This document shows positions 16,940 through 23,966 of a stretch of 49,772 bases of DNA, in pieces. A program made the translations under genes and the position numbers. Below the pieces are notes generated by a model, which saw nothing but the letters and a program-made list of their open reading frames with translations, was not told the DNA's origin and made no database searches. Position 1 is the first letter of the stretch. Each line of letters begins with the position of its first letter. Source of the DNA: JBCBWG01 sp039186015 (GTDB taxonomy: Bacteria; Pseudomonadota; Alphaproteobacteria; Rhizobiales; Hyphomicrobiaceae); NCBI GenBank assembly GCA_039186015.1, contig JBCDAH010000015.1, forward strand, positions 1-49,772, given 5' to 3'.

Positions 16940-18352
16940 CTACGCTTCGATCACGCGCAGATTGTTCGTTGACCCCGGCACGCCAAAGGGTACGCCGGCA
17001 ACCGTCACGATGCGATCGCCCTTTTTGCAGTAGCCCTCTGCGACGGCGTGCTCGGCGGCCTGGGCAATCATCTCACGAAAGCTCTCAACGGCCTTGGTCT
17101 GAATGGCATGAGCGCCCCAGGTCAAAACAAGACGTCGCATGACGTGCTTGTCCGGCGTGATCGCGAGAATCGGGACTTCCGGCCGTTTGCGCGCAATGCG
17201 GTAGGCCGTGGCACCGGATGACGTGAACGCGACAATGACCTTGGCATCGATGACGGATGCGACGTCGGCGGCCGCCGCTGAGACGGCGTGCTGGATGGTC
17301 GGCTCTACGACCGGCTCGAGTGCCGTGAGAATACTCCGGTAGTCCTTATGGGCTTCCGTCCGGCGGATGATCCGATCCATGACGGAGACAGCCTCGATGG
17401 GATACTGACCAACGGCAGACTCGGCCGATAACATGACCGCATCCGCACCATCATAAATCGCAGTGGCGACGTCAGACGCTTCGGCTCGGGTCGGTGCGGG
17501 CGACGAGACCATCGTTTCCAGCATTTGCGTTGCGATAATCACCGGCTTGCCGGCCAGGCGGCATGCGCGCACCAGTTCTTTTTGGCGGCCGGGCACCTCC
17601 TCAGGTGGGATTTCGACGCCCAGATCGCCGCGCGCAACCATGATTGCGTCGCAGAGGCGTACGATCTCATCAATGGTCGAGAGAGCATTCGGCTTTTCGA
17701 TCTTGGCCATGATGCCGGCGTGATCGCCGATCAGGTCGCGCGCCTCGAGAATGTCTCCGGGTCGCTGCACGAACGACAGCGCGATCCAATCTACACCAAT
17801 GTCCAGACCGACTTGCAGATGCTCACGGTCGCGCGGCGTCAGCGGCGACAGGGGAATGGTTGTATTTGGCAGATTGACGCCCTTGTTGTTCGTCAGCCGA
17901 CCGCCGTAGATCACTTCGGCGTCCATTGTGTCGGCCGTAACACCTTTGACCTCAAGGCGGCGCCGGCCGTCGTCCAACAGCACCTTGTCACCTGGCGAAA
18001 TCGCCTCAAAAATCTCGGGGTGCGGCAACGGTATGGCTTGCGCATCGGCCCCGGTATCTCCGAGCTTGAACTGCACCATCTCACCCGGCGTCAGCATGAT
18101 CTCGCCGGTTTCGAACTTCCCGATCCGGAACTTTGGCCCCTGCAGGTCCTGCAGGATGCTAATCGAAACGCCGAGCTCCGCCTCAACGTCACGGATCGCC
18201 TTGTAGCGTGCGATCTGCTCGTCCACCGTCCCGTGACTGAAGTTGAGCCGGAACACGTCGACGCCGGCCAGCACCAGCGCCTTGATACTCTCGGGGCTTG
18301 ATGAGGCAGGCCCAACCGTGGCAACGATTTTTGCGTTTCGATCTCGTTTCAT
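16940..18352 (-). CDS. pyk: pyruvate kinase
   Basis: 470-residue glycolytic enzyme converting phosphoenolpyruvate and ADP to pyruvate and ATP. Present are KIVATVGPASS (N-terminus), FRLNFSHGT, QDLQGPKFRIGKF, the active-site segment IMAKIEKPNAL with the catalytic Lys, DAIMVARGDLGVEIPPEEVP, and GKPVIIATQMLETM with TRAEASDVATAIYDGADAVMLSAESAVGQYP. The C-terminal regulatory domain ends in VPFGVPGSTNNLRV. ATG 18352 has GAGGA about seven bases upstream. It sits between mgsA (60 bp upstream) and the lldD-like gene, probably one transcript. Confidence 0.97.
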   Translation of the reverse strand: MKRDRNAKIVATVGPASSSPESIKALVLAGVDVFRLNFSHGTVDEQIARYKAIRDVEAELGVSISILQDLQGPKFRIGKFETGEIMLTPGEMVQFKLGDTGADAQAIPLPHPEIFEAISPGDKVLLDDGRRRLEVKGVTADTMDAEVIYGGRLTNNKGVNLPNTTIPLSPLTPRDREHLQVGLDIGVDWIALSFVQRPGDILEARDLIGDHAGIMAKIEKPNALSTIDEIVRLCDAIMVARGDLGVEIPPEEVPGRQKELVRACRLAGKPVIIATQMLETMVSSPAPTRAEASDVATAIYDGADAVMLSAESAVGQYPIEAVSVMDRIIRRTEAHKDYRSILTALEPVVEPTIQHAVSAAAADVASVIDAKVIVAFTSSGATAYRIARKRPEVPILAITPDKHVMRRLVLTWGAHAIQTKAVESFREMIAQAAEHAVAEGYCKKGDRIVTVAGVPFGVPGSTNNLRVIEA

Positions 18353-18412
18353 CTTCAAGTCCTCATAAGCCGTCGACTGGGTCTGCATGCGACGCCGCAG
18401 TCGCCACAGAAA

Positions 18413-18844
18413 TCACGCGTGTGGTGCTGAACCTCCGGCAAACCTGGGACTTGCCAGTACAGCATCCGCAGTCGCCCCGTTCATGGCAATGACGATATCA
18501 TGGAGCACCGCCAACCTGAGTAGCGCCTTCACATCAACGTCGTGAGGCAGCGCACTGAGTGGGTCGGTAAAGAAGATCAGAACATCCAGCCGCCCCTCTG
18601 CGATCATGGCGCCAATCTGGGCGTCACCGCCGAGCGGGCCGCTCAAGACCCGTTGGATCTCCAAGTCCGCTGCTTCGCAAATCCGCGTGCCGGTCGTCCC
18701 CGTCGCAAAGAGTTCGTGATGCGACAATGTTGCGGCGTGTCGCGTCGCCCATGCGACAAGCTTGGGTTTCATCTGATCGTGCGCGATCAATGCGATCCTG
18801 AGACGCTGTGGTTGCATGGGCAACGGCTCCACCGGCGATGTCAT
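18413..18844 (-). CDS. mgsA: methylglyoxal synthase
   Basis: 143-residue enzyme that converts dihydroxyacetone phosphate to methylglyoxal and phosphate. All family landmarks are present: RIALIAHDQMK (His/Asp), LFATGTTG phosphate loop, SGPLGGDAQIGAMIAEGRLDVLIFFTDPL with both catalytic Asp residues, and PHDVDVKALLRLA. The final part HDIVIAMNGATADAVLAS matches the family's NxATAD segment. Start ATG 18844 has GGAGG nine bases upstream; ATG 18817 is an alternative. It heads the mgsA-pyk-lldD cluster. Confidence 0.95.
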   Translation of the reverse strand: MTSPVEPLPMQPQRLRIALIAHDQMKPKLVAWATRHAATLSHHELFATGTTGTRICEAADLEIQRVLSGPLGGDAQIGAMIAEGRLDVLIFFTDPLSALPHDVDVKALLRLAVLHDIVIAMNGATADAVLASPRFAGGSAPHA

Positions 18845-19435
18845 CGCGATTGCCTCCGCAGCAGACGCCGCGCGTCATCTCTCGGTAACACCGCTGATTT
18901 CGGCTCTGATCTCAACGAAGTGCTCTCTGACCGGACCATGTCGTCAGGATGGGATCACGTCCAGGAAAAGCGGATATCTTACACCGTTTCTGCATCAACA
19001 GATGCGTAGCGCCGCCACCTCTCACCGACGAATCCCGGGCGCGCATCAAGGCTTCGCTTCAGCGAATAAAAAAAATCGCCGCGCGACCATTCCACTCCCG
19101 AAAATCTGGGCGGTCAGGTCGGCGGCGTGTCAAATGTCCGCATCTACGGACAGGACAAGTCTAGGGGAAGCCAATAAGTGGCTCGCGAACGATGATCGGC
19201 AGGAGCACACCAACCACCTTCAGCCCCTCAATGGTCAAGCTTTCGGCACCCTCATTTCAAGGCGAAAAATTGTGCAGTTCCGGCTTGCGCCTGCTTTAGC
19301 TGCCCAGATCAAGGGCACTATGGCTCAACTGAGTACTTTATGCACGCTGAGTTCTCGCCTACTGATGAAAAGCTGAGACCAACCAAGGGCGGCCACCTCA
19401 TATGAGAGGCCGCCCCGCGTCGACGTGTCAGCTCG
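18845..19435. other. intergenic region, no gene supported
   Basis: About 590 bases with no convincing coding region on either strand: the open frames lack ribosome binding sites and family-like sequence. The promoter of mgsA must lie at its left end. A hairpin (19387-19415) near the right end follows the repeat-containing secreted protein gene. The middle is somewhat richer in A+T than its neighbours, including a run of eight A near 19070. Confidence 0.6.
19387..19415 (-). terminator. hairpin after the repeat-containing secreted protein
   Basis: GGGCGGCC (19387-19394) pairs with GGCCGCCC (19108 offset, bases 19408-19415) around a loop containing the palindrome CTCATATGAG. It lies 21 bases after the stop of the minus-strand gene. 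On that strand only a short T-rich segment follows, so termination is plausible, not certain. Confidence 0.5.
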
Positions 19436-20047
19436 TTACCAGAACTTCCACCACGGCTTTTTCTCGGCAGCCGCATCCTCTGTCTTCGGCTGCTCATCTG
19501 ACTTTGCTGCTTCGGCAGGTTGCGATGATGCGGCTGGTTCCGATGTCCCCGCAGACTCGGATGATGCCGCAGGCTGCGACGGTGATTCCGTAGACTGCGA
19601 CGGCGATTCCGCAGGCTGCGACGGTGACTCCGTAGACTGTGACGGCGATTCCGTAGGCTGCGCAGGCGATGTCGCAGGTTGCGACTCAGTGTTTTGCGCG
19701 ACCTTCGATGTGCTCTGGTCAAGCTTTTCAGTGACGCCGGCCTCAGCAACTTTCAGAGCCTCAGCCAGGGTTGTTTTTGCCTCGTCAATTTTACCGTCAC
19801 CGCACTGCGAGAGGCCCTGATCCATCAGTTTGGAGGCTGCGTCGCGGGCCGTATCTGTTGTCCGCCCCAATTGCAGCCGGATCCGCGCCCGAAGCATGAG
19901 TGCATCGGTATTGTCGCATTTTTCGACCAGTTTCTTGAATGTCTCATCCGCATTCGTGCTGGCTTCATTTCCAGCCTGCTGGTCCTGGGCAAGCGCCGCG
20001 GAGACCAATAGTGATCCGGACGCCAGTAGTGCCATGGCAAGGCGCAT
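19436..20047 (-). CDS. secreted protein with 7-residue Ser/Pro/Gln repeats
   Basis: 203 residues. MRLAMALLASGSLLVSAALAQ is a signal peptide with an ALA-Q cleavage site. The mature N-terminal half (about 25-110) is helical with two cysteines (KCDN, SQCGDGK) and KIDEAKTTLAEALKVAEAG, TPR-like in feel. Residues 127-161 are five heptads of the type SPSQSTE/SPSQPAE. The C-terminus is acidic and Ala-rich and ends in KKPWWKFW, a cationic aromatic tail that could touch membrane or cell wall. No known family recognised. ATG 20047 has GGAGAG about six bases upstream. Confidence 0.8.
   Translation of the reverse strand: MRLAMALLASGSLLVSAALAQDQQAGNEASTNADETFKKLVEKCDNTDALMLRARIRLQLGRTTDTARDAASKLMDQGLSQCGDGKIDEAKTTLAEALKVAEAGVTEKLDQSTSKVAQNTESQPATSPAQPTESPSQSTESPSQPAESPSQSTESPSQPAASSESAGTSEPAASSQPAEAAKSDEQPKTEDAAAEKKPWWKFW
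19565..19669 (-). repeat. five tandem 21-bp coding repeats
   Basis: Five consecutive 21-bp units encode SPAQPTE, SPSQSTE, SPSQPAE, SPSQSTE and SPSQPAA. The alternation of STE and PA units gives a 42-bp higher-order period, which suggests growth by duplication of a pair. The number of units is likely to vary between strains. Confidence 0.8.
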
Positions 20048-20532
20048 ATCAACTCTCCTGCTTAGAACTAAGCCGTTAGAACCGAACACGCAGACTCTGC
20101 GACCACCTCGTCCGGACCCGCTGGTTCGGGCGCCAGTGATTTCGGGCGCCGGCGATGTCCGACGACAGTGATTCGCACTGTCGCGATCGACGAATCACCA
20201 AACGCCTGGGATGAGGCACGACGGAGGCTGCCGCATGAACCGCCGCTGCGAGAATACCGGCGCATGCATTTGCACGTGCGACCGACACCACTGATTCTGC
20301 GGTGTGCCACTCCCGTCCTTGATTGCGGCGATCGCTGGCCGCAGCTGACCCAAGCCGCCGCCGCCGCGTATCATCGAAAAGAGCACAAGCGATGTGACAC
20401 AGGCAGCATTCTGGGCGCTCATGCGCGCTTGCAACGCGCCAGTGTCGTGCTGGCCGATCCCAACCGCCGCCACGGCGCCAACGGGATCTCGGCACATCTC
20501 GTGCGACCGTTTTGCGTTGCGTTCTGCGCATA
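20048..20532. other. intergenic region, no gene supported
   Basis: About 485 bases. Open frames on the minus strand (such as 20195-20497) have low-complexity, Arg/Ala-rich translations and no ribosome binding site. A perfect 8-bp hairpin, CGACAGTG/CACTGTCG (20163-20170 with 20176-20183), is present without a T tract. Its left end should contain the promoter of the secreted protein gene. Confidence 0.55.
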
Positions 20533-20883
20533 TCAGGCCCGGCGTAAGATGCCCGTCATTGTGCGAGCGCCGCGGGCAATTCGCCGCTGTTGCGTGTCTG
20601 CCTCAATCCCGGTCAACGCCCGCCGGAGCCAGCCGGAGAACGTATCCATCAGGAAGACCGTGATCGGCACCAGCAGCGCGTAATACATCACGTCTTCCCA
20701 GTTCGTGCCGGTTTGAATAGCGCCGATGAACTTGAGCCCGATACCGCCGGCCACCAAACGCCCCGATGATAACGGCACCGCGGGCGTGGGATCGTTCCAG
20801 CTAAATCTGAAAATGCTCCTGGCGCAGCTCTTAGGAGTCTCGTGCCGCCCCGCGGCCACCGACAACCTTCGCCAAGGTGCCAC
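20533..20883 (-). CDS. small membrane protein downstream of gbsR-like regulator
   Basis: Open frame of up to 116 residues; the convincing part begins near residue 25 with FRFSWNDPTPAVPLSS and includes a hydrophobic segment, VMYYALLVPITVFLMDTF, likely one transmembrane helix, plus a weaker one at LVAGGIGLKFIGAI. The C-terminus is basic. The frame opens inside the end of the regulator gene, but no good ribosome binding site precedes ATG 20883. A GTG at codon 36 or an unusual start just after the AGGAG near 20820 is possible. Probably co-transcribed with the regulator. No function is recognised. Confidence 0.6.
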   Translation of the reverse strand: MAPWRRLSVAAGRHETPKSCARSIFRFSWNDPTPAVPLSSGRLVAGGIGLKFIGAIQTGTNWEDVMYYALLVPITVFLMDTFSGWLRRALTGIEADTQQRRIARGARTMTGILRRA

Positions 20884-21400
20884 CCATGCGCAGCAACTTG
20901 ATCAGAGTCGGGCTTGGAAGCCGCACCAGTTCCGTGAACGATTTATCGACCGTCTCCAGGAAACCAAGCATGCTGCTGAGACGTTCTCGCGCAGGCTCAG
21001 ACACGCTCGGATCCGTGTTTGCCTCGCTAACGCAAACGCGGAGTGCAGCCAACGTCGGATCGATTTCGCGCGCCTTTCGGCCTTCGGCGATCCGTCGAAC
21101 CATCTCATAAAGGTCGGCCTCCGCTTCAAAGCGGTCGCGCCGATCCCCGATCGTGTGAACCCGGCGAATCAAGTTCCAACTCATCAACTCCTTCAGGGAG
21201 TTCGATACGTTGGATCGTGCCATCGACAAGCGGTCTGCAATATCCTCTGCGGTCAACGGCGCCTCGGAAAGATAGAGCAAGGCGTGGATCTGGCTGACGG
21301 AGCGGTTCACGCCCCACGTCGCGCCCATCTCACCCCAGTGCACGACAAAGCGCTCGACCGCATCGGGCATGCGCATGGCTTCTGCTTTAATTTCTGTCAT
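20831..21400 (-). CDS. GbsR/MarR family transcriptional regulator
   Basis: 189-residue DNA-binding protein of the GbsR branch of MarR-type winged-helix regulators. Residues about 15-100 hold the domain: RFVVHWGEMGATWGVNRSVSQIHALLYLSEAPLTAEDIADRL, the recognition helix MARSNVSNSLKELMSWNLIRRV, and the wing GDRRDRFEAE. The rest is helical and probably dimerises. ATG 21400 lies inside a perfect palindrome that also overlaps a predicted -10 box, so this ATG would be at or near the transcript start. ATG 21376 or 21370 may be the true start. Probably autoregulated; the inducer is unknown. Confidence 0.88.
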   Translation of the reverse strand: MTEIKAEAMRMPDAVERFVVHWGEMGATWGVNRSVSQIHALLYLSEAPLTAEDIADRLSMARSNVSNSLKELMSWNLIRRVHTIGDRRDRFEAEADLYEMVRRIAEGRKAREIDPTLAALRVCVSEANTDPSVSEPARERLSSMLGFLETVDKSFTELVRLPSPTLIKLLRMGGTLAKVVGGRGAARDS

Positions 21401-21410
21401 GACAGAAATT
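21389..21410. promoter_or_regulatory. 22-bp perfect palindrome, likely operator of the GbsR-type regulator
   Basis: Half-site AATTTCTGTC, centre AT, then the exact complement GACAGAAATT. It covers the first ATG of the regulator and overlaps the predicted -10 box. This is the expected form of a dimeric winged-helix operator for autorepression. Confidence 0.75.
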
Positions 21411-21436
21411 TACGAAAAACGCGCCGATGGTGTCAA
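21407..21436 (-). promoter_or_regulatory. predicted sigma-70-type promoter of the GbsR-type regulator
   Basis: On the minus strand, a perfect TTGACA (21431-21436) lies 18 bases before TAAATT (21407-21412). Transcription would start near 21400, in the middle of the palindrome. Confidence 0.55.
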
Positions 21437-21459
21437 TTGCACAATCGGCACCTTCTGTC

Positions 21460-21720
21460 TCACGCACTTTCGACCGGCGCACGGTCTGAGCGGTCCGCAT
21501 AGATCAAGGACATGAGCTCGGATCGATGAACACCGATGTCTTTGAGCGTTCGGTCATCGAGGCTGCGCAGCTGCTGGTAGGCTTTGCGCTGCAGCCGTGC
21601 CTGCTCCATCGAGTCAATAGCTTCGGCAACAGCATTCGCAATTTGCTGCAGGCTGCTCGGTTTTTCTGATGGCTTGACGACGTCAACGCCAACGACATCG
21701 TCGACGAAAATCCCGGTCAC
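21460..21720 (-). CDS. DUF1127 domain protein
   Basis: 86-residue small protein. The C-terminal part, ARLQRKAYQQLRSLDDRTLKDIGVHRSEL, is a classic DUF1127 (YjiS-like) Arg-rich helix pair ending in the L-D-L-G-[IL]-x-R pattern. Members in alphaproteobacteria affect phosphate/carbon metabolism and RNA turnover. The N-terminal 45 residues are acidic and unrelated to that domain. GTG 21720 is chosen because AAGGAG lies six bases upstream; the ATG five codons earlier (21735) has no such site. Monocistronic, upstream of the regulator. Confidence 0.85.
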   Translation of the reverse strand: MTGIFVDDVVGVDVVKPSEKPSSLQQIANAVAEAIDSMEQARLQRKAYQQLRSLDDRTLKDIGVHRSELMSLIYADRSDRAPVESA

Positions 21721-21912
21721 GGTAGGCTCCTTCATTGTCTACGTTTGGCGCGCACAACTGCGCTGCTGGCCGTGACATGCCGCATTTTCAGGAGCGTTCG
21801 CTGTTCCGGACGGAACGTCAGACTGCGTTTTCACGAGATGTGCACAATGCCAGGCTGTCGCGGCGGTTTCGCCGGCCCGCTGTCGGTCATGTGTGCTGAC
21901 GGCTTCAGGCCC

Positions 21913-22971
21913 CTAGCGCCGCAGTGTCAGGACTGCTGTCGCGGGCTGTCCGTCCTCAAAACCTTGCGCCGTGACTGCCGCCTTCGACGCATTGGCGATC
22001 ATCGCCAGGCGCGTGAGTGGATTGAGAACGGGTGCTTCGAGCCAACTCATGTCGTCGTCGCCAGCCAGCGTTGCCTCCTCGAGCAAACAGATCCGCTCCG
22101 GATTTGCATCGCCACGCGGCCGACCCTGCCAATCCGGCGTGCGCCATGCGTTCGCCGCCGCAGCCGGGCCATCGTGAACGCGCGCCTCCGCTTCGCGTCG
22201 TTCGATAATGCACAGCTCCGATGGCGCACGCCCCGACAGTGCATAGATAACCGGACTGGCGATTGGCGTCTCAATCAGGAGGCGTCGCGCCGCGTCAAAG
22301 TCGGCAGCTGTCTCGAACACATGGCGTAGGACGTGACTGGCGGTTTCGTGCGTCAGGCTCCAGACGCGCACCTTATTCGCAAACCAGTCGAGCGGATAGA
22401 AGCCGCCGCCGGTCCGCGGCATCGGCGCCTGGTTGATTGCAGCAGCAAACCGGCCGGGCGCAACAGCCTGAAGGACGCCCGTATAGCCCGGCCAGGTGAG
22501 CGAAATGAATGGCCCAAGCGCGCACGAGACCCGGGCAGCGACCACATGGCGGCCGAGCCCGTTTGTGCGCCAGTCGAGAACCCGCACCAATTGCGCGCCG
22601 ACCCCATCGGGCGCGGGGCGGACACCGGTTGTACAACCCCACTCGTAGTTCACTGAGAGGAAGTAGGCGCCCGGACGATCCAACTGCCGGGCGATCTGAT
22701 CGATCTCAGACAGGTGCGGCGACGTCGACTTCGCCAACCAGCGCCGGGAAACACCATCGAGCGCGTGAAGCGCGGCCCGAGGCACACCCCGCGTCGCGAG
22801 ATCCATTAGGGCATGAGCGCGATCGGTTGCCTGTAAAAGTGTCTCCAGCGGAAAGTCCGGACCCGTATCGAGAACCGGAATTTCCGGCAGATCGACGACT
22901 GGCGAGGACCGCGATGCATGGACGTGGTCACGGTTCGGATGATGCGCCGCGTGGTCGAGATTCGTTGACAA
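21913..22971 (-). CDS. acid-ceramidase/choloylglycine-hydrolase-like Ntn hydrolase
   Basis: 352-residue amidase-like protein. YEWGCTTGVRPAPDG (cysteine about residue 110) and LVRVLDWRTNG match the Ntn-hydrolase core of acid ceramidase/NAAA and choloylglycine hydrolases: the Cys becomes the N-terminal nucleophile after self-cleavage, with nearby Asp and Arg. SLTWPGYTGVLQAVAPGRFAAAINQAPM and the later NAWRTPDW are also family-like. A TTG start at 22971 is chosen because a textbook AAGGAGG stands seven bases upstream. No signal peptide is evident. It likely hydrolyses an N-acyl amide; the substrate is unknown. It is divergent from rplU. Confidence 0.82.
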   Translation of the reverse strand: MSTNLDHAAHHPNRDHVHASRSSPVVDLPEIPVLDTGPDFPLETLLQATDRAHALMDLATRGVPRAALHALDGVSRRWLAKSTSPHLSEIDQIARQLDRPGAYFLSVNYEWGCTTGVRPAPDGVGAQLVRVLDWRTNGLGRHVVAARVSCALGPFISLTWPGYTGVLQAVAPGRFAAAINQAPMPRTGGGFYPLDWFANKVRVWSLTHETASHVLRHVFETAADFDAARRLLIETPIASPVIYALSGRAPSELCIIERREAEARVHDGPAAAANAWRTPDWQGRPRGDANPERICLLEEATLAGDDDMSWLEAPVLNPLTRLAMIANASKAAVTAQGFEDGQPATAVLTLRR

Positions 22972-23173
22972 ATGCGGCCTCCTTGAACATAAACGCGCTC
23001 TACCCGGACAAAACGGGCAACATGCGCTGACCCAGGCAAGACCGGCGTCGGTCCAAGGTGATTTGGACTTTGCCGCGCCGAGAGCTGCGATCCCGCCCAT
23101 GCGTGACGATCGCGGCTTAGCAGAAAGACCGCAATTGCGGCGCCAACGGTCGCGGCAGATTAAGGACGGGATG

Positions 23174-23488
23174 ATGTACGCTGTAATCAAGACCGGCGGC
23201 AAACAGTATCGTGTCGCGAAGGATGATGTTCTCGAAGTTGAGCGCCTGCCAGGCGATGCGGGTAGCGATATTGAGCTAACTGACGTTTTAATGGTGGGCG
23301 AGGGCGAGTCCGTTAAGGTCGGCACGCCAACGATCTCCGGCGCCAAGGTCGTTGCTGAACTTGTTGAGCAGTCTCGCGGGCCGAAGCTGATCGCGTTTAA
23401 GAAGCGTCGGCGGAAGAGTTCCAAGCGCACGCGCGGCCACCGCCAGCACCTCAGCAAAATCCGCATCAAGGACATTCACGCAGCGTAA
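23174..23488 (+). CDS. rplU: 50S ribosomal protein L21
   Basis: 104-residue large-subunit ribosomal protein, normal length. MYAVIKTGGKQYRVAKDDVLEVERLPG, the middle VKVGTPTISGAKVVAELVEQSRGPKLIAFKKRRRKSSKRTRGHRQ, and the end LSKIRIKDI are typical of bacterial L21. ATG 23174 has AAGGA seven bases upstream; ATG 23171 is the alternative. It heads the rplU-rpmA transcription unit. It lacks the C-terminal helix-hairpin-helix extension often seen in alphaproteobacterial L21; a related domain occurs in the protein at 35284-36876. Confidence 0.97.
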   Translation: MYAVIKTGGKQYRVAKDDVLEVERLPGDAGSDIELTDVLMVGEGESVKVGTPTISGAKVVAELVEQSRGPKLIAFKKRRRKSSKRTRGHRQHLSKIRIKDIHAA

Positions 23489-23545
23489 ACACCGAATCCC
23501 GCAGAGGGACCATGTTTGCGCCGACGGTAAGAAGGACGAAACGTC

Positions 23546-23815
23546 ATGGCACACAAAAAAGCAGGCGGTTCATCGCGAACCGGCCGGGACTCTGAGTCGA
23601 AGCGCCTCGGCGTGAAGAAGTATGGCGGCGAGCTTGTCGTCCCAGGCAACATTCTCGTCCGCCAACGCGGCACGAAAATGCACCCTGGACGCAACGTCGG
23701 TATGGGCAAGGATCACACGCTCTTTGCTCTGACCGAAGGGCATGTTCGGTTCGAGCGCAAGGCCGGTGGCCGGGCGTTCGTCAGCATAGACCCGAGAACC
23801 GAGGCTGCCGAGTAA
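23546..23815 (+). CDS. rpmA: 50S ribosomal protein L27
   Basis: 89-residue ribosomal protein at the peptidyl transferase centre. N-terminus MAHKKAGGSSRTGRDSESKRLGVKKYGGE, then GNILVRQRGTKMHPGRNVGMGKDHTLFAL, both invariant-type segments. AAGGA lies nine bases before the ATG. Second gene of the rplU-rpmA unit, closed by a hairpin terminator at 23847. Confidence 0.98.
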   Translation: MAHKKAGGSSRTGRDSESKRLGVKKYGGELVVPGNILVRQRGTKMHPGRNVGMGKDHTLFALTEGHVRFERKAGGRAFVSIDPRTEAAE

Positions 23816-23846
23816 GCGGCGAACCCATCAATACCCGAAATTTAAG

Positions 23847-23878
23847 CGGGGGGATGGTTCGCCATCGCCCCGTTTCAC
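23847..23878 (+). terminator. Rho-independent terminator of rplU-rpmA
   Basis: Stem 23847-23857 with 23862-23872, one G-G mismatch, closed by a stable TTCG tetraloop and followed by TTTCACATTT. It separates the ribosomal genes from rtcB. Confidence 0.75.
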
Positions 23879-23966
23879 ATTTCTAGGCCAGAATAGCCTG
23901 ACGGGGCAGACGACCGCACAAGAGCCGGACCGAACACTGGTGATGTCCGGCGCCAAGGATCCCGTC

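Noticed and set aside
17525..18301. Plus-strand open frame of 258 codons
   Set aside because: Antisense to pyk, whose motifs are complete on the other strand.
18816..19376. Plus-strand open frame in the 590-bp gap
   Set aside because: No ribosome binding site and an unpatterned composition; it also overlaps the mgsA start.
19565..19669. Possible CRISPR-like array
   Set aside because: The repeats are contiguous 21-bp coding units with no spacers.
20195..20497. Minus-strand open frame of 100 codons
   Set aside because: No ribosome binding site or recognisable sequence; unlikely to be coding.
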